From Saccharothrix sp. HUAS TT1 (GTDB lineage: Bacteria > Actinomycetota > Actinomycetes > Mycobacteriales > Pseudonocardiaceae), in NCBI RefSeq assembly GCF_040744945.1, contig NZ_CP160453.1:1674001-1738000 (forward strand): DNA of 64,000 nt, written 5' to 3'. The notes beneath the pieces are model-generated. The model saw only the letters and a program-made list of their open reading frames with translations. It ran no database searches and was not told the origin of the DNA. Below are positions 32,603 through 40,898 of this stretch, piece after piece. The translations under genes were made by a program, and so were the position numbers. Each line of letters opens with the position of its first letter. Position 1 is the first letter of the stretch.

Positions 32603-33757
32603 ATGCTGGGTGTCTCCGCTCGTGCCGACGTGCCCCCCTTCCACGTGATGGAGGTGCTGTCCGCCGCGGCACGGCGGCAGCGGCTGGTGGGGGACGTGGT
32701 GTCGCTGGCGGCCGGGCAGCCGTCCAGCCCGGCGCCCGCGCCCGTGCTGGAAGCGGCCCACCGCGCGCTGCGCGAGCAGACCCTGGGCTACACCGAGCAG
32801 CTGGGCATCGTGGAGCTGCGCGAAGCCCTGGCCGGGCACTACCACCGGCAGTACGGCCTCGACGTCTCGGCGGACGACGTCGTGGTGACCACCGGCTCCT
32901 CCGGTGGGTTCCTGCTGGCGTTCCTCGCCGCCTTCGAGGCGGGCGACCGGGTCGCGCTGGCCCGGCCCGGCTACCCCGCCTACCGCAACATCCTCCGGGC
33001 GCTGGGCTGCGAGGTGGTCGAGCTGGCCTGCGGGCCGGAGACCCGGTTCCAGCCGACGGTGGCGATGCTGGAGGACGCCGGTCCGCTGGCCGGGTTGGTG
33101 GTCGCCAGCCCGGCGAACCCGACCGGCGCCGCGCTGGCCCCCGACGAGCTGGCCGGGCTGACCGGCTGGTGCGCGGAGCGCGGCGTGCGGCTGGTCAGCG
33201 ACGAGATCTACCACGGCATCAGCTACGGCACGCCGCTCGCGTCCGCCTGGCAGACCTCGCGCGACTCCGTCGTGGTCAACTCCTTCTCCAAGGCGTTCGC
33301 GATGACCGGCTGGCGGCTGGGGTGGCTGCTGCTGCCGCCCGACCTGCGCCGCGCGGTGGACCGGCTGACGGGCAACTTCACCCTCTGCCCGCCCGCGCTG
33401 GCCCAGCACGCGGCCGTCGCGGCGTTCGAGCCCGAGTCCTACGCGCGGACCGAGCACCTGGTCGAGGGGTACCGCCTCAACCGGGACGTGCTGCTCAAGG
33501 GCCTGGCCGACCTCGGCATCGACAGGGTGGCCCCGGCCGACGGCGCGTTCTACGCCTACGCCGACGTCTCGCACCTGACCGACGACTCGACGGACTTCTG
33601 CCGCCGGCTGCTGGACGACACGGGCGTCGCGATCGTGCCGGGCATCGACTTCGACCCGGTGCGCGGGCACGAGTTCATCCGGCTCTCCTTCGCCGGGTCC
33701 GGCCGGGACGTGGAGGAGGCGCTGCGGCGGATGGGCGCCTGGCTGCCGGGGAACTGA
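32603..33757 (+). CDS. PLP-dependent aminotransferase, class I/II
   Basis: 384-residue fold-type I aminotransferase. PLP Lys230 lies in VNSFSKAFAMTGWRLGW; the cofactor phosphate and ring contacts are in TTGSSGGFLLAF (96-107), SPANPTGAAL (169-178) and DEIYHGI (200-206); the substrate-carboxylate Arg is in FIRLSFAG near the C-terminus. It resembles actinobacterial aspartate/aromatic-type aminotransferases. It stands alone under its own promoter, so the amino-acid specificity cannot be set by context. Confidence 0.92.
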   Translation: MLGVSARADVPPFHVMEVLSAAARRQRLVGDVVSLAAGQPSSPAPAPVLEAAHRALREQTLGYTEQLGIVELREALAGHYHRQYGLDVSADDVVVTTGSSGGFLLAFLAAFEAGDRVALARPGYPAYRNILRALGCEVVELACGPETRFQPTVAMLEDAGPLAGLVVASPANPTGAALAPDELAGLTGWCAERGVRLVSDEIYHGISYGTPLASAWQTSRDSVVVNSFSKAFAMTGWRLGWLLLPPDLRRAVDRLTGNFTLCPPALAQHAAVAAFEPESYARTEHLVEGYRLNRDVLLKGLADLGIDRVAPADGAFYAYADVSHLTDDSTDFCRRLLDDTGVAIVPGIDFDPVRGHEFIRLSFAGSGRDVEEALRRMGAWLPGN

Positions 33758-33783
33758 TCGCGCCGGCCGGTCGTTCGAGGGGC

Positions 33784-33957
33784 ATGGTCCGAATAATCCT
33801 GTGGCTGCTCGCGGCCTGGCTCGTGATCTCGGTGCTCGGCGCCGTGATCAAGGGGGCCTTCTGGCTCGCGATCATCGGTGGCGTGCTCTTCCTGGGCACG
33901 GCCGCGTACGGCGCGATCAAGAGCGGCAAGCGGCCCAAGGGCATCAAGGGCCCCTGA
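33784..33957 (+). CDS. small two-helix membrane protein
   Basis: 57 residues: VRIILWLLAAWLVISVLGAV and FWLAIIGGVLFLGTAAYG form two membrane helices with a short turn, followed by a basic tail KSGKRPKGIKGP that should face the cytoplasm. GAGGGG lies six bases before the ATG. It sits between the aminotransferase and a K+ channel gene on the same strand. No family role is known to me. It resembles small actinobacterial hydrophobic proteins that recur as conserved hypotheticals. Confidence 0.7.
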   Translation: MVRIILWLLAAWLVISVLGAVIKGAFWLAIIGGVLFLGTAAYGAIKSGKRPKGIKGP

Positions 33958-34018
33958 AAACTCTTCAAATATTTCTCGCGAGCTGGAAAAACGTCGAACC
34001 GGCCCGCACCATGGGTCG

Positions 34019-34762
34019 GTGTCCGCGACCGATGAGCGCCGCCTGGACCGGTGGGAGCGCCGCGCCGAGTGGCCGATGACGGGCCTGGCCGTCCTCTTCG
34101 TGGTGGCCTACGCCTGGCAGGTCCTCGACGACCGCGCCACCGCCGGTCTGCACGGCGTGCTGGAGGTCGTCCTCTGGCTGATCTGGCTGATCTTCGCGGT
34201 GGACTACGCCGCCCGCCTCGCCCTGGCCGCCGACAAGCGCAGGTTCCTGTCGAGCCACCTGCTCGACCTGCTGGCGGTCCTGCTGCCGATGATGCGCCAG
34301 CTGCGCGTGCTGCGGCTGATCACCGCGCTCAAGGTGCTCAACAAGCGGTTCGCGGGCAGGTTCCGGCAGCGCGTGGGCGTGTACGCCGCGGGCGTCACCC
34401 TCCTGGTCGGCCTGTGCGCCTCGCTGGCCGTGCTGGACGCGGAGCGCCACCACCCGGACGCCACCATCACCACGTTCGGCGACGCCACGTGGTGGACGCT
34501 GACCACCATCTCCACCGTCGGTTACGGCGACCGCTACCCCGTCACCTGGGAGGGCCGGCTGGTCGCCGCGCTGCTGATGATCGGCGGCATCGCCCTGCTG
34601 GGCGTCATCACCGGCACGATCGCGTCCTGGTTGGTCGACCGGCTGAGCGGGGTCGAGGAGTCGGTGACCGAGGCCGAGCAGGTCACCGCGGCCGAGCTGC
34701 GCCTGGTCCGGGCGGAGCTGGCCGAGCTGCGCGAGGAGCTGCGCGCGGCGAAGACCCGCTGA
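34019..34762 (+). CDS. voltage-gated-like potassium channel
   Basis: 247 residues from a GTG, chosen as the first start before the soluble N-terminus (ATDERRLDRWERRAEW). A full voltage-sensor-like domain is present: S1 (MTGLAVLFVVAYAW), S2 (LEVVLWLIWLIFAVDY), S3 (HLLDLLAVLLP) and an S4 with spaced Arg/Lys (RQLRVLRLITALKVLNKR, 93-110). Then come the pore helix and the K+ selectivity filter TVGYGD at 166-171, and S6. The last 40 residues are a charged coiled coil (EAEQVTAAELRLVRAELAEL), suited to tetramer assembly. It is probably a KvAP-like channel in the plasma membrane. Confidence 0.92.
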   Translation: MSATDERRLDRWERRAEWPMTGLAVLFVVAYAWQVLDDRATAGLHGVLEVVLWLIWLIFAVDYAARLALAADKRRFLSSHLLDLLAVLLPMMRQLRVLRLITALKVLNKRFAGRFRQRVGVYAAGVTLLVGLCASLAVLDAERHHPDATITTFGDATWWTLTTISTVGYGDRYPVTWEGRLVAALLMIGGIALLGVITGTIASWLVDRLSGVEESVTEAEQVTAAELRLVRAELAELREELRAAKTR

Positions 34763-34814
34763 GCGGCTGACCCGGGGACCCACCGGCCACCTGACCCGCC
34801 GACCCCAGGGGCCG

Positions 34815-34946
34815 CTAAGCCGAGAGCACCCGCCGCGCGTGCGCGGGACCCTCCCACACCACCCCGGTCAGCCGCTCGGCCGGCACCGGCAGCTCCGCCG
34901 TCGGCTCGCTGACCACCTCGCCGCAGTCGAACACCACCCAGCGCAC
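34815..34946 (-). pseudogene. truncated HAD-superfamily hydrolase N-terminus
   Basis: 43 codons from a GTG one base after the threonine aldolase stop. It begins VRWVVFDCGEVVSEPTAELP, which matches the first strand and motif I region of actinobacterial HAD hydrolases (normally about 200 residues), then stops after RRVLSA. The cap domain and motifs II-IV are absent, and the following bases belong to the K+ channel side. Likely a decayed gene fragment left after a deletion. It could still be translated by coupling with the aldolase. Confidence 0.55.
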
Positions 34947-34947
34947 G

Positions 34948-35967
34948 TCAGCTCACCGACCCGATCCGGCGCAACGCCTCCGCCACGTCCTCCGCGCCCA
35001 CGTCGCGGTGCAGCACGAACCGCACCTTGCCCGACATCGGCCCGGCGAACACGCCGAGGTGCCGCAGCCCGGTCAGCGTCACCTCCAGGTCCGGCACGCC
35101 GGCCAGCACGATGTTGGTCTCCGGCTCGTCCACCTGCCAGTCCAGCTCCGCCAGGCCGCGCGCCAGCGCCCGCGCGTTCTGGTGGTCCCGCGCCAGGTCG
35201 TCGACGCGACCCAGCCCGACCAGGCCCGCCGCCGCCAGCACACCGCCCTGCCGCACGCCGCCGCCGAGCATCTTGCGCACCCGCCGCGCCTCGGCCACGA
35301 ACGACGTCGACCCGGCCACCACCGACCCGACCGGCGCGCCGAGGCCCTTGGACAGGCACACCTGCACCGTGTCCACCCCGACGGTCAGGGCCGCGGGCGG
35401 CAGCCCGAGCGCCACGGCCGCGTTCCACAGCCGCGCGCCGTCCAGGTGCACCCGGAGGCCGGTCTCCTTCGCCGCCGACACCAGCAGCGCGTGCTCGTCG
35501 GGCTGCGTCACGGCCCCACCGGCCGCGTTGTGCGTGTTCTCCAGGCACAACAGCGTCGTGCGCAGCGCGTAGTACGGCCCGGCCGCGCCCGCCGCCGCGC
35601 GGATCGCGTCGGGTGACGCCCGGCCGGGGCCCGCGTCGCACTCCAGCGGGTGCGGCATGCCGCCCGCGATCCACGCCGCCGTGCCCAGCTCGTTGTCGAG
35701 CACGTGGGCGCCGCGCGGCGCCAGGAACCGGTCGCCGGGCCGCAGGTGCACGGTCAGCGCGATGAGGTTGCCCATCGACCCCGACGGCACCCACAGCGCC
35801 GCCTCGACGCCCAGCGCCTCCGCGACCCGCTCTTCGAGCAGCCGCATCGTGGGGTCGTGGTCGAGCACGTCGTCGGCGACCTCGGCCCTGGACATGGCCA
35901 GTCTCATGGCCTCATCCGGCTGGGTGACGGTGTCGGAGCGGAAGTCGAGCGGCGAGAGCTGGGTCAC
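34948..35967 (-). CDS. low-specificity L-threonine aldolase
   Basis: 339-residue PLP enzyme splitting L-threonine or allo-threonine to glycine and acetaldehyde. The family start DFRSDTVTQP is at 8-17. Lys207 in VCLSKGLGAPVGS binds PLP, and HLDGARLWNA (174-183) supplies the Asp and Arg contacting the cofactor. LENTHNAAGG near 142-151 is characteristic. GTG start at 35967. It diverges from a sigma factor gene and is followed by the HAD fragment. It may supply glycine and one-carbon units for the nearby purine genes, but that link is only by proximity. Confidence 0.93.
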   Translation of the reverse strand: MTQLSPLDFRSDTVTQPDEAMRLAMSRAEVADDVLDHDPTMRLLEERVAEALGVEAALWVPSGSMGNLIALTVHLRPGDRFLAPRGAHVLDNELGTAAWIAGGMPHPLECDAGPGRASPDAIRAAAGAAGPYYALRTTLLCLENTHNAAGGAVTQPDEHALLVSAAKETGLRVHLDGARLWNAAVALGLPPAALTVGVDTVQVCLSKGLGAPVGSVVAGSTSFVAEARRVRKMLGGGVRQGGVLAAAGLVGLGRVDDLARDHQNARALARGLAELDWQVDEPETNIVLAGVPDLEVTLTGLRHLGVFAGPMSGKVRFVLHRDVGAEDVAEALRRIGSVS

Positions 35968-36119
35968 GAATGGATCACATCACACCGGGCAAGCCCTGAC
36001 CCAGCCGCGTCGGCGGTACCACGATGGGGGTGACGCAGGTCTCCGAGGACCGGCGTGCAACCGTGGACCCCGTCGGTTCCGTCCGGTAGGTGCAAGCACG
36101 AGGAGCGGAGAGAGTCCGC

Positions 36120-36638
36120 GTGGATCAGCGCGACGAGCAGGAGTTCGCGGAGTACTTCGCAGCTCGCCGGGAGGCCGTGCGCCGAACGGCGTTCCTGCTC
36201 TGTGGTGACTGGCACCGGGCGGACGACTTCGCGCAGACCGCGTTCGTCGCGTTGCACCGCAGGTGGCGCAAGGTCCGGGACAAGCAGGCCCTGGACGCCT
36301 ACGTCCGCCGCAGCCTGGTGCGCGCGGTGATCGACGAGTCACGGCGGCCGTGGCGGCGGGAGCGCTTCGTGGACGAGGTCCCGGAGACGCCCTCGAACGA
36401 CGGCGAGGTCGCGGACTCGGTGGCGACGCGCGAGGCGCTGGTCGCGGGCTTGCGGCGGGTGCCGCCCAGGCAGCGGGCGGTGCTCGTGCTGAGGTTCCTG
36501 GAGGGCCTGGACGTGGCGGCGGCGGCCGAGGCGCTGGGGTGCTCCGAGGGCACGGTGAAGAGCCAGACCTCACGGGGCCTGGAAGCCCTGCGCGAGGCGT
36601 TGGGCGACACGATCGACGACTTGCGGCCGGCGTCGTGA
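36120..36638 (+). CDS. SigE-family RNA polymerase sigma factor
   Basis: 172 residues from a GTG with GGAGAGAG upstream. Region 2: FAEYFAARREAVRRTAFLLC with the -10-binding segment ADDFAQTAFVALHRRW; region 4: RVPPRQRAVLVLRFLEGLDV and CSEGTVKSQTSRGLEAL. It is coupled (17 bp) to a membrane protein likely to control it. Clearly paralogous to the gene at 38096, and less so to that at 5504. A possible ECF-like promoter, GCAACC with CCGTCC 16 bp later, lies near 36056-36083, which would fit autoregulation. Confidence 0.9.
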   Translation: MDQRDEQEFAEYFAARREAVRRTAFLLCGDWHRADDFAQTAFVALHRRWRKVRDKQALDAYVRRSLVRAVIDESRRPWRRERFVDEVPETPSNDGEVADSVATREALVAGLRRVPPRQRAVLVLRFLEGLDVAAAAEALGCSEGTVKSQTSRGLEALREALGDTIDDLRPAS

Positions 36639-36655
36639 GCGGGAGGGGGAGGTAG

Positions 36656-37408
36656 GTGGACGAGCACAAGCTCGCGGAGCTGTTCCGCGACGCGGCCGGG
36701 GACGCGCCGCCACCGTCCTTCGACGTGGCGAGCGTGCGGTCGGCGTCGGTCCGGGCGACGGCGCGGCGGCGTTCGGCGGTCGCGTTCGGCTCGGCGATGG
36801 CCCTCGTGCTCGTGCTCGGCGGCGTGGCCGTCACCGCCGGCCTCCTGGACAACTCGGACAACACGTCCGTCGCGGGTTCCGCTCAGGACGCCTCGTCCCT
36901 TAACGTCACACCTTTCAGCGCGGGCGAGCCGGAGTTGGCGCCGAAGGACGCGGCACCGGACCGCAGCGGTGGAACACCGCCCATGAACATCCCCGAAGAC
37001 CCGTCTACGCAGGGGGACGAGCCATCGGGGAGCGCCGACCGCACGTCGGTCGGCAGCGCCCAACGCGGGTGCGTTGAGGTGGACCGGGAGCTCGCCGTCG
37101 CCCTCGCCGACGAGCTCTCGGTCGCCAACTCCGACCAGGCCGCGCCGCCGGTGGCGAACTGCCCGGACGGCGCGCGCGGGGCGAGCTTCCCGGTGCGCGA
37201 CGGCGATGCCCGCGGCACGGTGTCGGCGGTGATCGCGCCGGTCGGCACGACCGGGTTGGCGCCGGACCCCGGCTCCGCGTCCGCGTCGGCGAAGACGCCC
37301 GGCGGCGAGGAGCTGCACGTGATCAGCCGGTCCGACGGCGGCTCGGCCGGCGGCCCGTTCGAGGACCGGCTGCCGGCGCTGGCCGAACGGCTCGCGGCCC
37401 GGCTCTGA
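36656..37408 (+). CDS. single-pass membrane protein, probable sigma-factor partner
   Basis: 250 residues. A cytoplasmic N-terminus (HKLAELFRDAAGDAPPPSFD, about 45 residues with an Arg-rich end) is followed by one membrane helix (AVAFGSAMALVLVLGGVAV, about 42-62), then an extracytoplasmic low-complexity linker and a small C-terminal domain with two Cys (GCVEVDREL, ANCPDG). The N-terminal plan matches the partner of the second sigma gene at 38623. There is no HxxxCxxC zinc motif, so it is not a classical ZAS anti-sigma factor, but topology and coupling suggest an anti-sigma role. Not proven. Confidence 0.65.
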   Translation: MDEHKLAELFRDAAGDAPPPSFDVASVRSASVRATARRRSAVAFGSAMALVLVLGGVAVTAGLLDNSDNTSVAGSAQDASSLNVTPFSAGEPELAPKDAAPDRSGGTPPMNIPEDPSTQGDEPSGSADRTSVGSAQRGCVEVDRELAVALADELSVANSDQAAPPVANCPDGARGASFPVRDGDARGTVSAVIAPVGTTGLAPDPGSASASAKTPGGEELHVISRSDGGSAGGPFEDRLPALAERLAARL

Positions 37409-37450
37409 GCCGTGCGGGCGAGCGTCGCCGTGACCGGTCGCGGGCACTAG

Positions 37451-37456
37451 TACCTT
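37451..37456 (+). promoter_or_regulatory. -10 hexamer TACCTT, leaderless TetR promoter
   Basis: Ends 7 nt before the ATG at 37464, with no Shine-Dalgarno. The direct surroundings (CACTAGTACC) could also hold an autoregulatory site. Confidence 0.42.
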
Positions 37457-37463
37457 TCCTGCA

Positions 37464-38048
37464 ATGACAGCCGCAACGCCGAAGGGTGAGCGCCGGCGCC
37501 AGGCGCTGGTCGAAGCGGCCGCCGGCCTCCTGGTCGACGGCGGCTTCGACGCGATCCGGCACCGCGCCGTCGCCGAGCGCGCGGGCCTGCCGCTGGCCTC
37601 GACCACGTACTACTTCGACTCGCTGGACGACCTGGTCACCGCCGCGCTGGAGTTCCACGGCACCGCCGAGCTGGCCTACGGCAAGGCCCGGCTGGACGAG
37701 CTGGACCCGCGCGAGTGCGGCGGCGACGCGTTCGTCGAGCTCGTGCTGGACCTGCTGCTCGGCCCGTCCGGCGAGGGCGACGCGGAGGCCGTGCTGCTGC
37801 GCTACGAACGCCTGGTCGCCACCGGTCGGCGGCCCTACCTGCGACCGCTGATGCGCGAGCTGTCCGGCGAGCTGCACTCCCTGCTGTTCGACATCTTCAC
37901 CCGCGCGGGCCAGCCGGTCACCCGGGAGCGCGTGGAGGAGCTGATCGCGCTGGTCGACGGCGCCGTGGTGAACGCGCTGATCGAGATCAGCCCGGACCCC
38001 AGGGCGGCGGCCCGGCGGATGCTGCGCAAGTCGATGCAACCCCGCTGA
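37464..38048 (+). CDS. TetR-family transcriptional regulator
   Basis: 194 residues. The N-terminal helix-turn-helix (residues about 8-55) shows KGERRRQALVEAAAGLLVDG, AVAERAGLPLASTTYYFDS and DDLVTAALEFH, as expected for TetR. The C-terminal ligand and dimer domain is helical and not diagnostic; the LPLASTTYYFDS variant is common in actinobacterial regulators grouped with DUF-type C-termini. It sits between two sigma/membrane-partner operons, all in the same direction. Its target may be its own promoter or neighbours; no obvious operator pair was found. Confidence 0.9.
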   Translation: MTAATPKGERRRQALVEAAAGLLVDGGFDAIRHRAVAERAGLPLASTTYYFDSLDDLVTAALEFHGTAELAYGKARLDELDPRECGGDAFVELVLDLLLGPSGEGDAEAVLLRYERLVATGRRPYLRPLMRELSGELHSLLFDIFTRAGQPVTRERVEELIALVDGAVVNALIEISPDPRAAARRMLRKSMQPR

Positions 38049-38095
38049 CCCCCACCGCGTGAAGGAGGGTGGGGGGCTGGAAGGGGACCGTTGGC

Positions 38096-38626
38096 ATGCG
38101 CGAGGCGGACGAGCAGGGCTTCCGTGAGTTCGCGGTGGGCCACGCCGCCTCCCTGCGGCGCACCGCCTACCTGTTCTGCGGCGACTGGCACACGGCCGAG
38201 GACCTGATGCAGGCCAGCCTGCTCAAGCTGTACCAGGCGTGGCACCGGATCGAGTGGCGCGACAACGCCTCGGGGTACGCCCGCAAGGTGCTGCTGCGCA
38301 CGTGGCTGGACGAGAAGCGCAGGCCGTGGCGGCGGGCCGAGCAGCGCGACGGCGAGGTGCCGGACGTGGCCGACTCGGCCGCCGACCCGGAGCGGGCGGG
38401 TGAGCAGCTGTGGGCGCGGGACCTCGTGCACGCGGCGCTGCTGCGGGTGCCGCCGAGGCAGCGGGCGGTGCTGGTGCTGCGGTACTTCGAGGACCTGCCG
38501 GTGCAGGAGGTCGCCGTGGTGATGGGCTGCACCGAGGGCACGGTCAAGAGCCAGACGGCGCGCGGGCTGGTGGCGCTGCGCGCGGCGGTCGAGCGGTTGG
38601 AGCGGGGTGCGGTGGTGGCGTCATGA
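38096..38626 (+). CDS. SigE-family RNA polymerase sigma factor
   Basis: 176 residues. Region 2 FREFAVGHAASLRRTAYLFC and AEDLMQASLLKLYQAW; region 4 RVPPRQRAVLVLRYFEDLPV and CTEGTVKSQTARGLVAL. The ATG at 38096 is preferred over an earlier GTG because AAGGGG precedes it and the paralogue aligns from here. It overlaps its partner by ATGA. Nearly colinear with the protein at 36120, sharing CGDWH, RRPWRR and the region 4 core, so the two arose by duplication. Confidence 0.9.
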   Translation: MREADEQGFREFAVGHAASLRRTAYLFCGDWHTAEDLMQASLLKLYQAWHRIEWRDNASGYARKVLLRTWLDEKRRPWRRAEQRDGEVPDVADSAADPERAGEQLWARDLVHAALLRVPPRQRAVLVLRYFEDLPVQEVAVVMGCTEGTVKSQTARGLVALRAAVERLERGAVVAS

Positions 38627-39390
38627 GCGAGGCGGACCTGCGTGACGGGCTGCGGGCCGCGGTCGGCGACGAGCCGCCGCTCGACTTCGACGCGGACGCG
38701 CTGATCCGGCGGGCGCAGGACGCGCGGCGGCGGCGTCGCGCGCTGGTGGCGGTGGCGGTGGCGACGCTCGCCCTCACCGGGACCGTGCTGTCCCTGCCCG
38801 GCGTGCTCGACCGGCGGGACGCGGTCGACGCGGCGGCCGGGCCGGTGCTGACGACCACGGCGTCACCCGCGGCCTCCGCGCCGCGGCCACCGGTGGTGGT
38901 GACCCCGGCGCCGACGCGGGCCGAGGACGGCTCCACGGCGCTCCTCTCGGAGTACCTGCGCCTGCGGTTCGGCCAGGTCGTGCCGCACGCGAAGGTGCTG
39001 ACCACCGGGTTCGACCAGGCGCGCGACGGGGCGCCCGGCTTCTTCACCGGCACGGTGCGGTTCATCGACGGCGAGGGGGTGGCGGACGTGGCGGTGCGGC
39101 TGGTCGCGCCGGCGGTGGGGATGACCGTCGAGGCGTTCTGCGCCGACGTCGTGTGCGGTGAGCCGCAGCCCCGGCCGGACGGCAGTCGGCTCACGACCTC
39201 CGCGACCACCGACCTCGGCGCGAAGCTCCGGTCGCGCACCGCCGTGCACTTCCGCCAGGACGGCTCGGTGGTGCAGTTCACCGCCTACGACCGCGACCCC
39301 GGCGGGGACGGCAGGCTGCGGACCGAGGTGGCGCTGACCATCGACCAGCTGGTCGAGCTGGCCACCGACCCGAAGCTGATCGCGCCCTGA
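38623..39390 (+). CDS. single-pass membrane protein, probable sigma-factor partner
   Basis: 255 residues with the same plan as the protein at 36656: a cytoplasmic N-terminus (ADLRDGLRAAVGDEPPLDFD, then an Arg-rich stretch), a membrane helix (ALVAVAVATLALTGTVLSL, about 45-65), a Thr/Pro-rich linker and an extracytoplasmic domain of about 150 residues with two close Cys (AFCADVVCGE). Translation is coupled to the sigma gene. Likely a membrane anti-sigma or signal-receiving protein, without the zinc motif. The extracytoplasmic domain differs from its paralogue, so the two modules may read different signals. Confidence 0.65.
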   Translation: MSEADLRDGLRAAVGDEPPLDFDADALIRRAQDARRRRRALVAVAVATLALTGTVLSLPGVLDRRDAVDAAAGPVLTTTASPAASAPRPPVVVTPAPTRAEDGSTALLSEYLRLRFGQVVPHAKVLTTGFDQARDGAPGFFTGTVRFIDGEGVADVAVRLVAPAVGMTVEAFCADVVCGEPQPRPDGSRLTTSATTDLGAKLRSRTAVHFRQDGSVVQFTAYDRDPGGDGRLRTEVALTIDQLVELATDPKLIAP

Positions 39391-39442
39391 CAGCTGACCG
39401 CGCCCTGAGCTCCCCGGCGTCGGCTCGCCCGTCCGGGCGAAA

Positions 39443-39448
39443 TATGCT
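39443..39448 (+). promoter_or_regulatory. -10 hexamer TATGCT, leaderless purB promoter
   Basis: Ends 6 nt before the GTG at 39455; no ribosome-binding site in between. Confidence 0.5.
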
Positions 39449-39454
39449 GGTCAC

Positions 39455-40888
39455 GTGACGGTCAAGCCCCGCATCGCCAATGTCCTCGCCGGTCGCTACG
39501 CCTCCACCGAGCTGGCCACGCTGTGGTCAGCCGAGCACAAGGTCGTGCTGGAGCGGCGGTTGTGGCTCGCGGTCCTGCGGGCGCAGGCCGAACTGGGCGT
39601 CGACGTGCCCGCCGAGGCCGTCGCCGACTACGAGCGGGTGGTGGAGCGGGTCGACCTGGCGTCCATCGCCGAGCGCGAGCGGGTCACCCGGCACGACGTG
39701 AAGGCGCGCATCGAGGAGTTCAACGCGCTCGCCGGGCACGAGCACGTGCACAAGGGCATGACCTCGCGCGACCTCACCGAGAACGTCGAGCAGCTGCAGG
39801 TGCTGCGGTCCCTGGAGCACGTGCGCGGCAAGACCGCCGCCGTGCTGGCCCGGCTCGCCCGCCGGGCCGCCGAGCACACCGACCTGGTGCTCGCGGGCCG
39901 CTCGCACAACGTCGCCGCCCAGGCCACCACGCTCGGCAAGCGCTTCGCCACCGCCGCGGACGAGCTGCTGGTGGCGTTCCGCCGGCTGGACGAGCTGATC
40001 GCCCGCTACCCGCTGCGCGGCGTCAAGGGCCCGGTCGGCACCGCCCAGGACATGCTGGACCTGCTCGGCGGCGACCGGGACCGGCTGGTCGACCTGGAGC
40101 GGCGGGTCGCGGGCCACCTCGGCTTCGCCACCGTGCTGACCAGCGTCGGCCAGGTCTACCCGCGGTCGCTGGACTTCGACGTCGTGTCCGCCCTGGTGCA
40201 GCTGGCCGCCGGGCCGTCGTCGCTGGCCAAGACGATCCGGCTGATGGCGGGCCACGAACTGGTCACCGAGGGCTTCAAGGCGGGCCAGGTCGGCTCCAGC
40301 GCGATGCCGCACAAGATGAACACCCGGTCGTGCGAGCGGGTCAACGGCTTCGCGGTCGTCCTGCGCGGCTACCTGTCCATGGTCGGCGAGCTGTCGGGCG
40401 ACCAGTGGAACGAGGGCGACGTGTCGTGCTCGGTGGTGCGCCGGGTCGCGCTGCCGGACGCGTTCTTCGCCTTCGACGGCCTGCTGGAGACGTTCCTCAC
40501 GGTGCTGGACGAGTTCGGCGCGTACCCGGCGGTCGTCGCCCGCGAGCTGGACCGCTACCTGCCGTTCCTGGCCACCACGAAGGTGCTGATGGCGGCGGTC
40601 CGCGCGGGTGTCGGCCGGGAGACCGCGCACGAGGCCATCAAGGAGCACGCCGTCGCGGTGGCGCTGGCCATGCGCGAGCGGGGCCTGGCGGAGAACGACC
40701 TGCTCGACCGGCTGGCCGGGGACGACCGGCTGCCGCTGGACCGGGCCGCGCTGGACGGGCTGCTGGCCGACCGGCTGTCGTTCACCGGCGTGGCGGAGCA
40801 GCAGGTCGAGGACGTCGTGCGGCAGGTCGAGGACGTGCTGGCGAACTACCCCGCCGCGGCGGGCTACGTGCCCGAGCCGATCCTCTAG
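39455..40888 (+). CDS. purB: adenylosuccinate lyase
   Basis: 477-residue fumarase-superfamily enzyme acting twice in purine synthesis: SAICAR to AICAR, and adenylosuccinate to AMP. The signature GSSAMPHKMNTRSCER holds the catalytic Ser in its flexible loop (about 284-299). HKGMTSRDLTEN near 105-116 and RSHNVAAQATTLGKR near 149-163 bring the catalytic His residues. GTG start with a -10 hexamer 6 nt upstream. It is monocistronic between the sigma modules and a convergent lipoprotein gene. Confidence 0.97.
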   Translation: MTVKPRIANVLAGRYASTELATLWSAEHKVVLERRLWLAVLRAQAELGVDVPAEAVADYERVVERVDLASIAERERVTRHDVKARIEEFNALAGHEHVHKGMTSRDLTENVEQLQVLRSLEHVRGKTAAVLARLARRAAEHTDLVLAGRSHNVAAQATTLGKRFATAADELLVAFRRLDELIARYPLRGVKGPVGTAQDMLDLLGGDRDRLVDLERRVAGHLGFATVLTSVGQVYPRSLDFDVVSALVQLAAGPSSLAKTIRLMAGHELVTEGFKAGQVGSSAMPHKMNTRSCERVNGFAVVLRGYLSMVGELSGDQWNEGDVSCSVVRRVALPDAFFAFDGLLETFLTVLDEFGAYPAVVARELDRYLPFLATTKVLMAAVRAGVGRETAHEAIKEHAVAVALAMRERGLAENDLLDRLAGDDRLPLDRAALDGLLADRLSFTGVAEQQVEDVVRQVEDVLANYPAAAGYVPEPIL

Positions 40889-40898
40889 GGCCGGCGGG

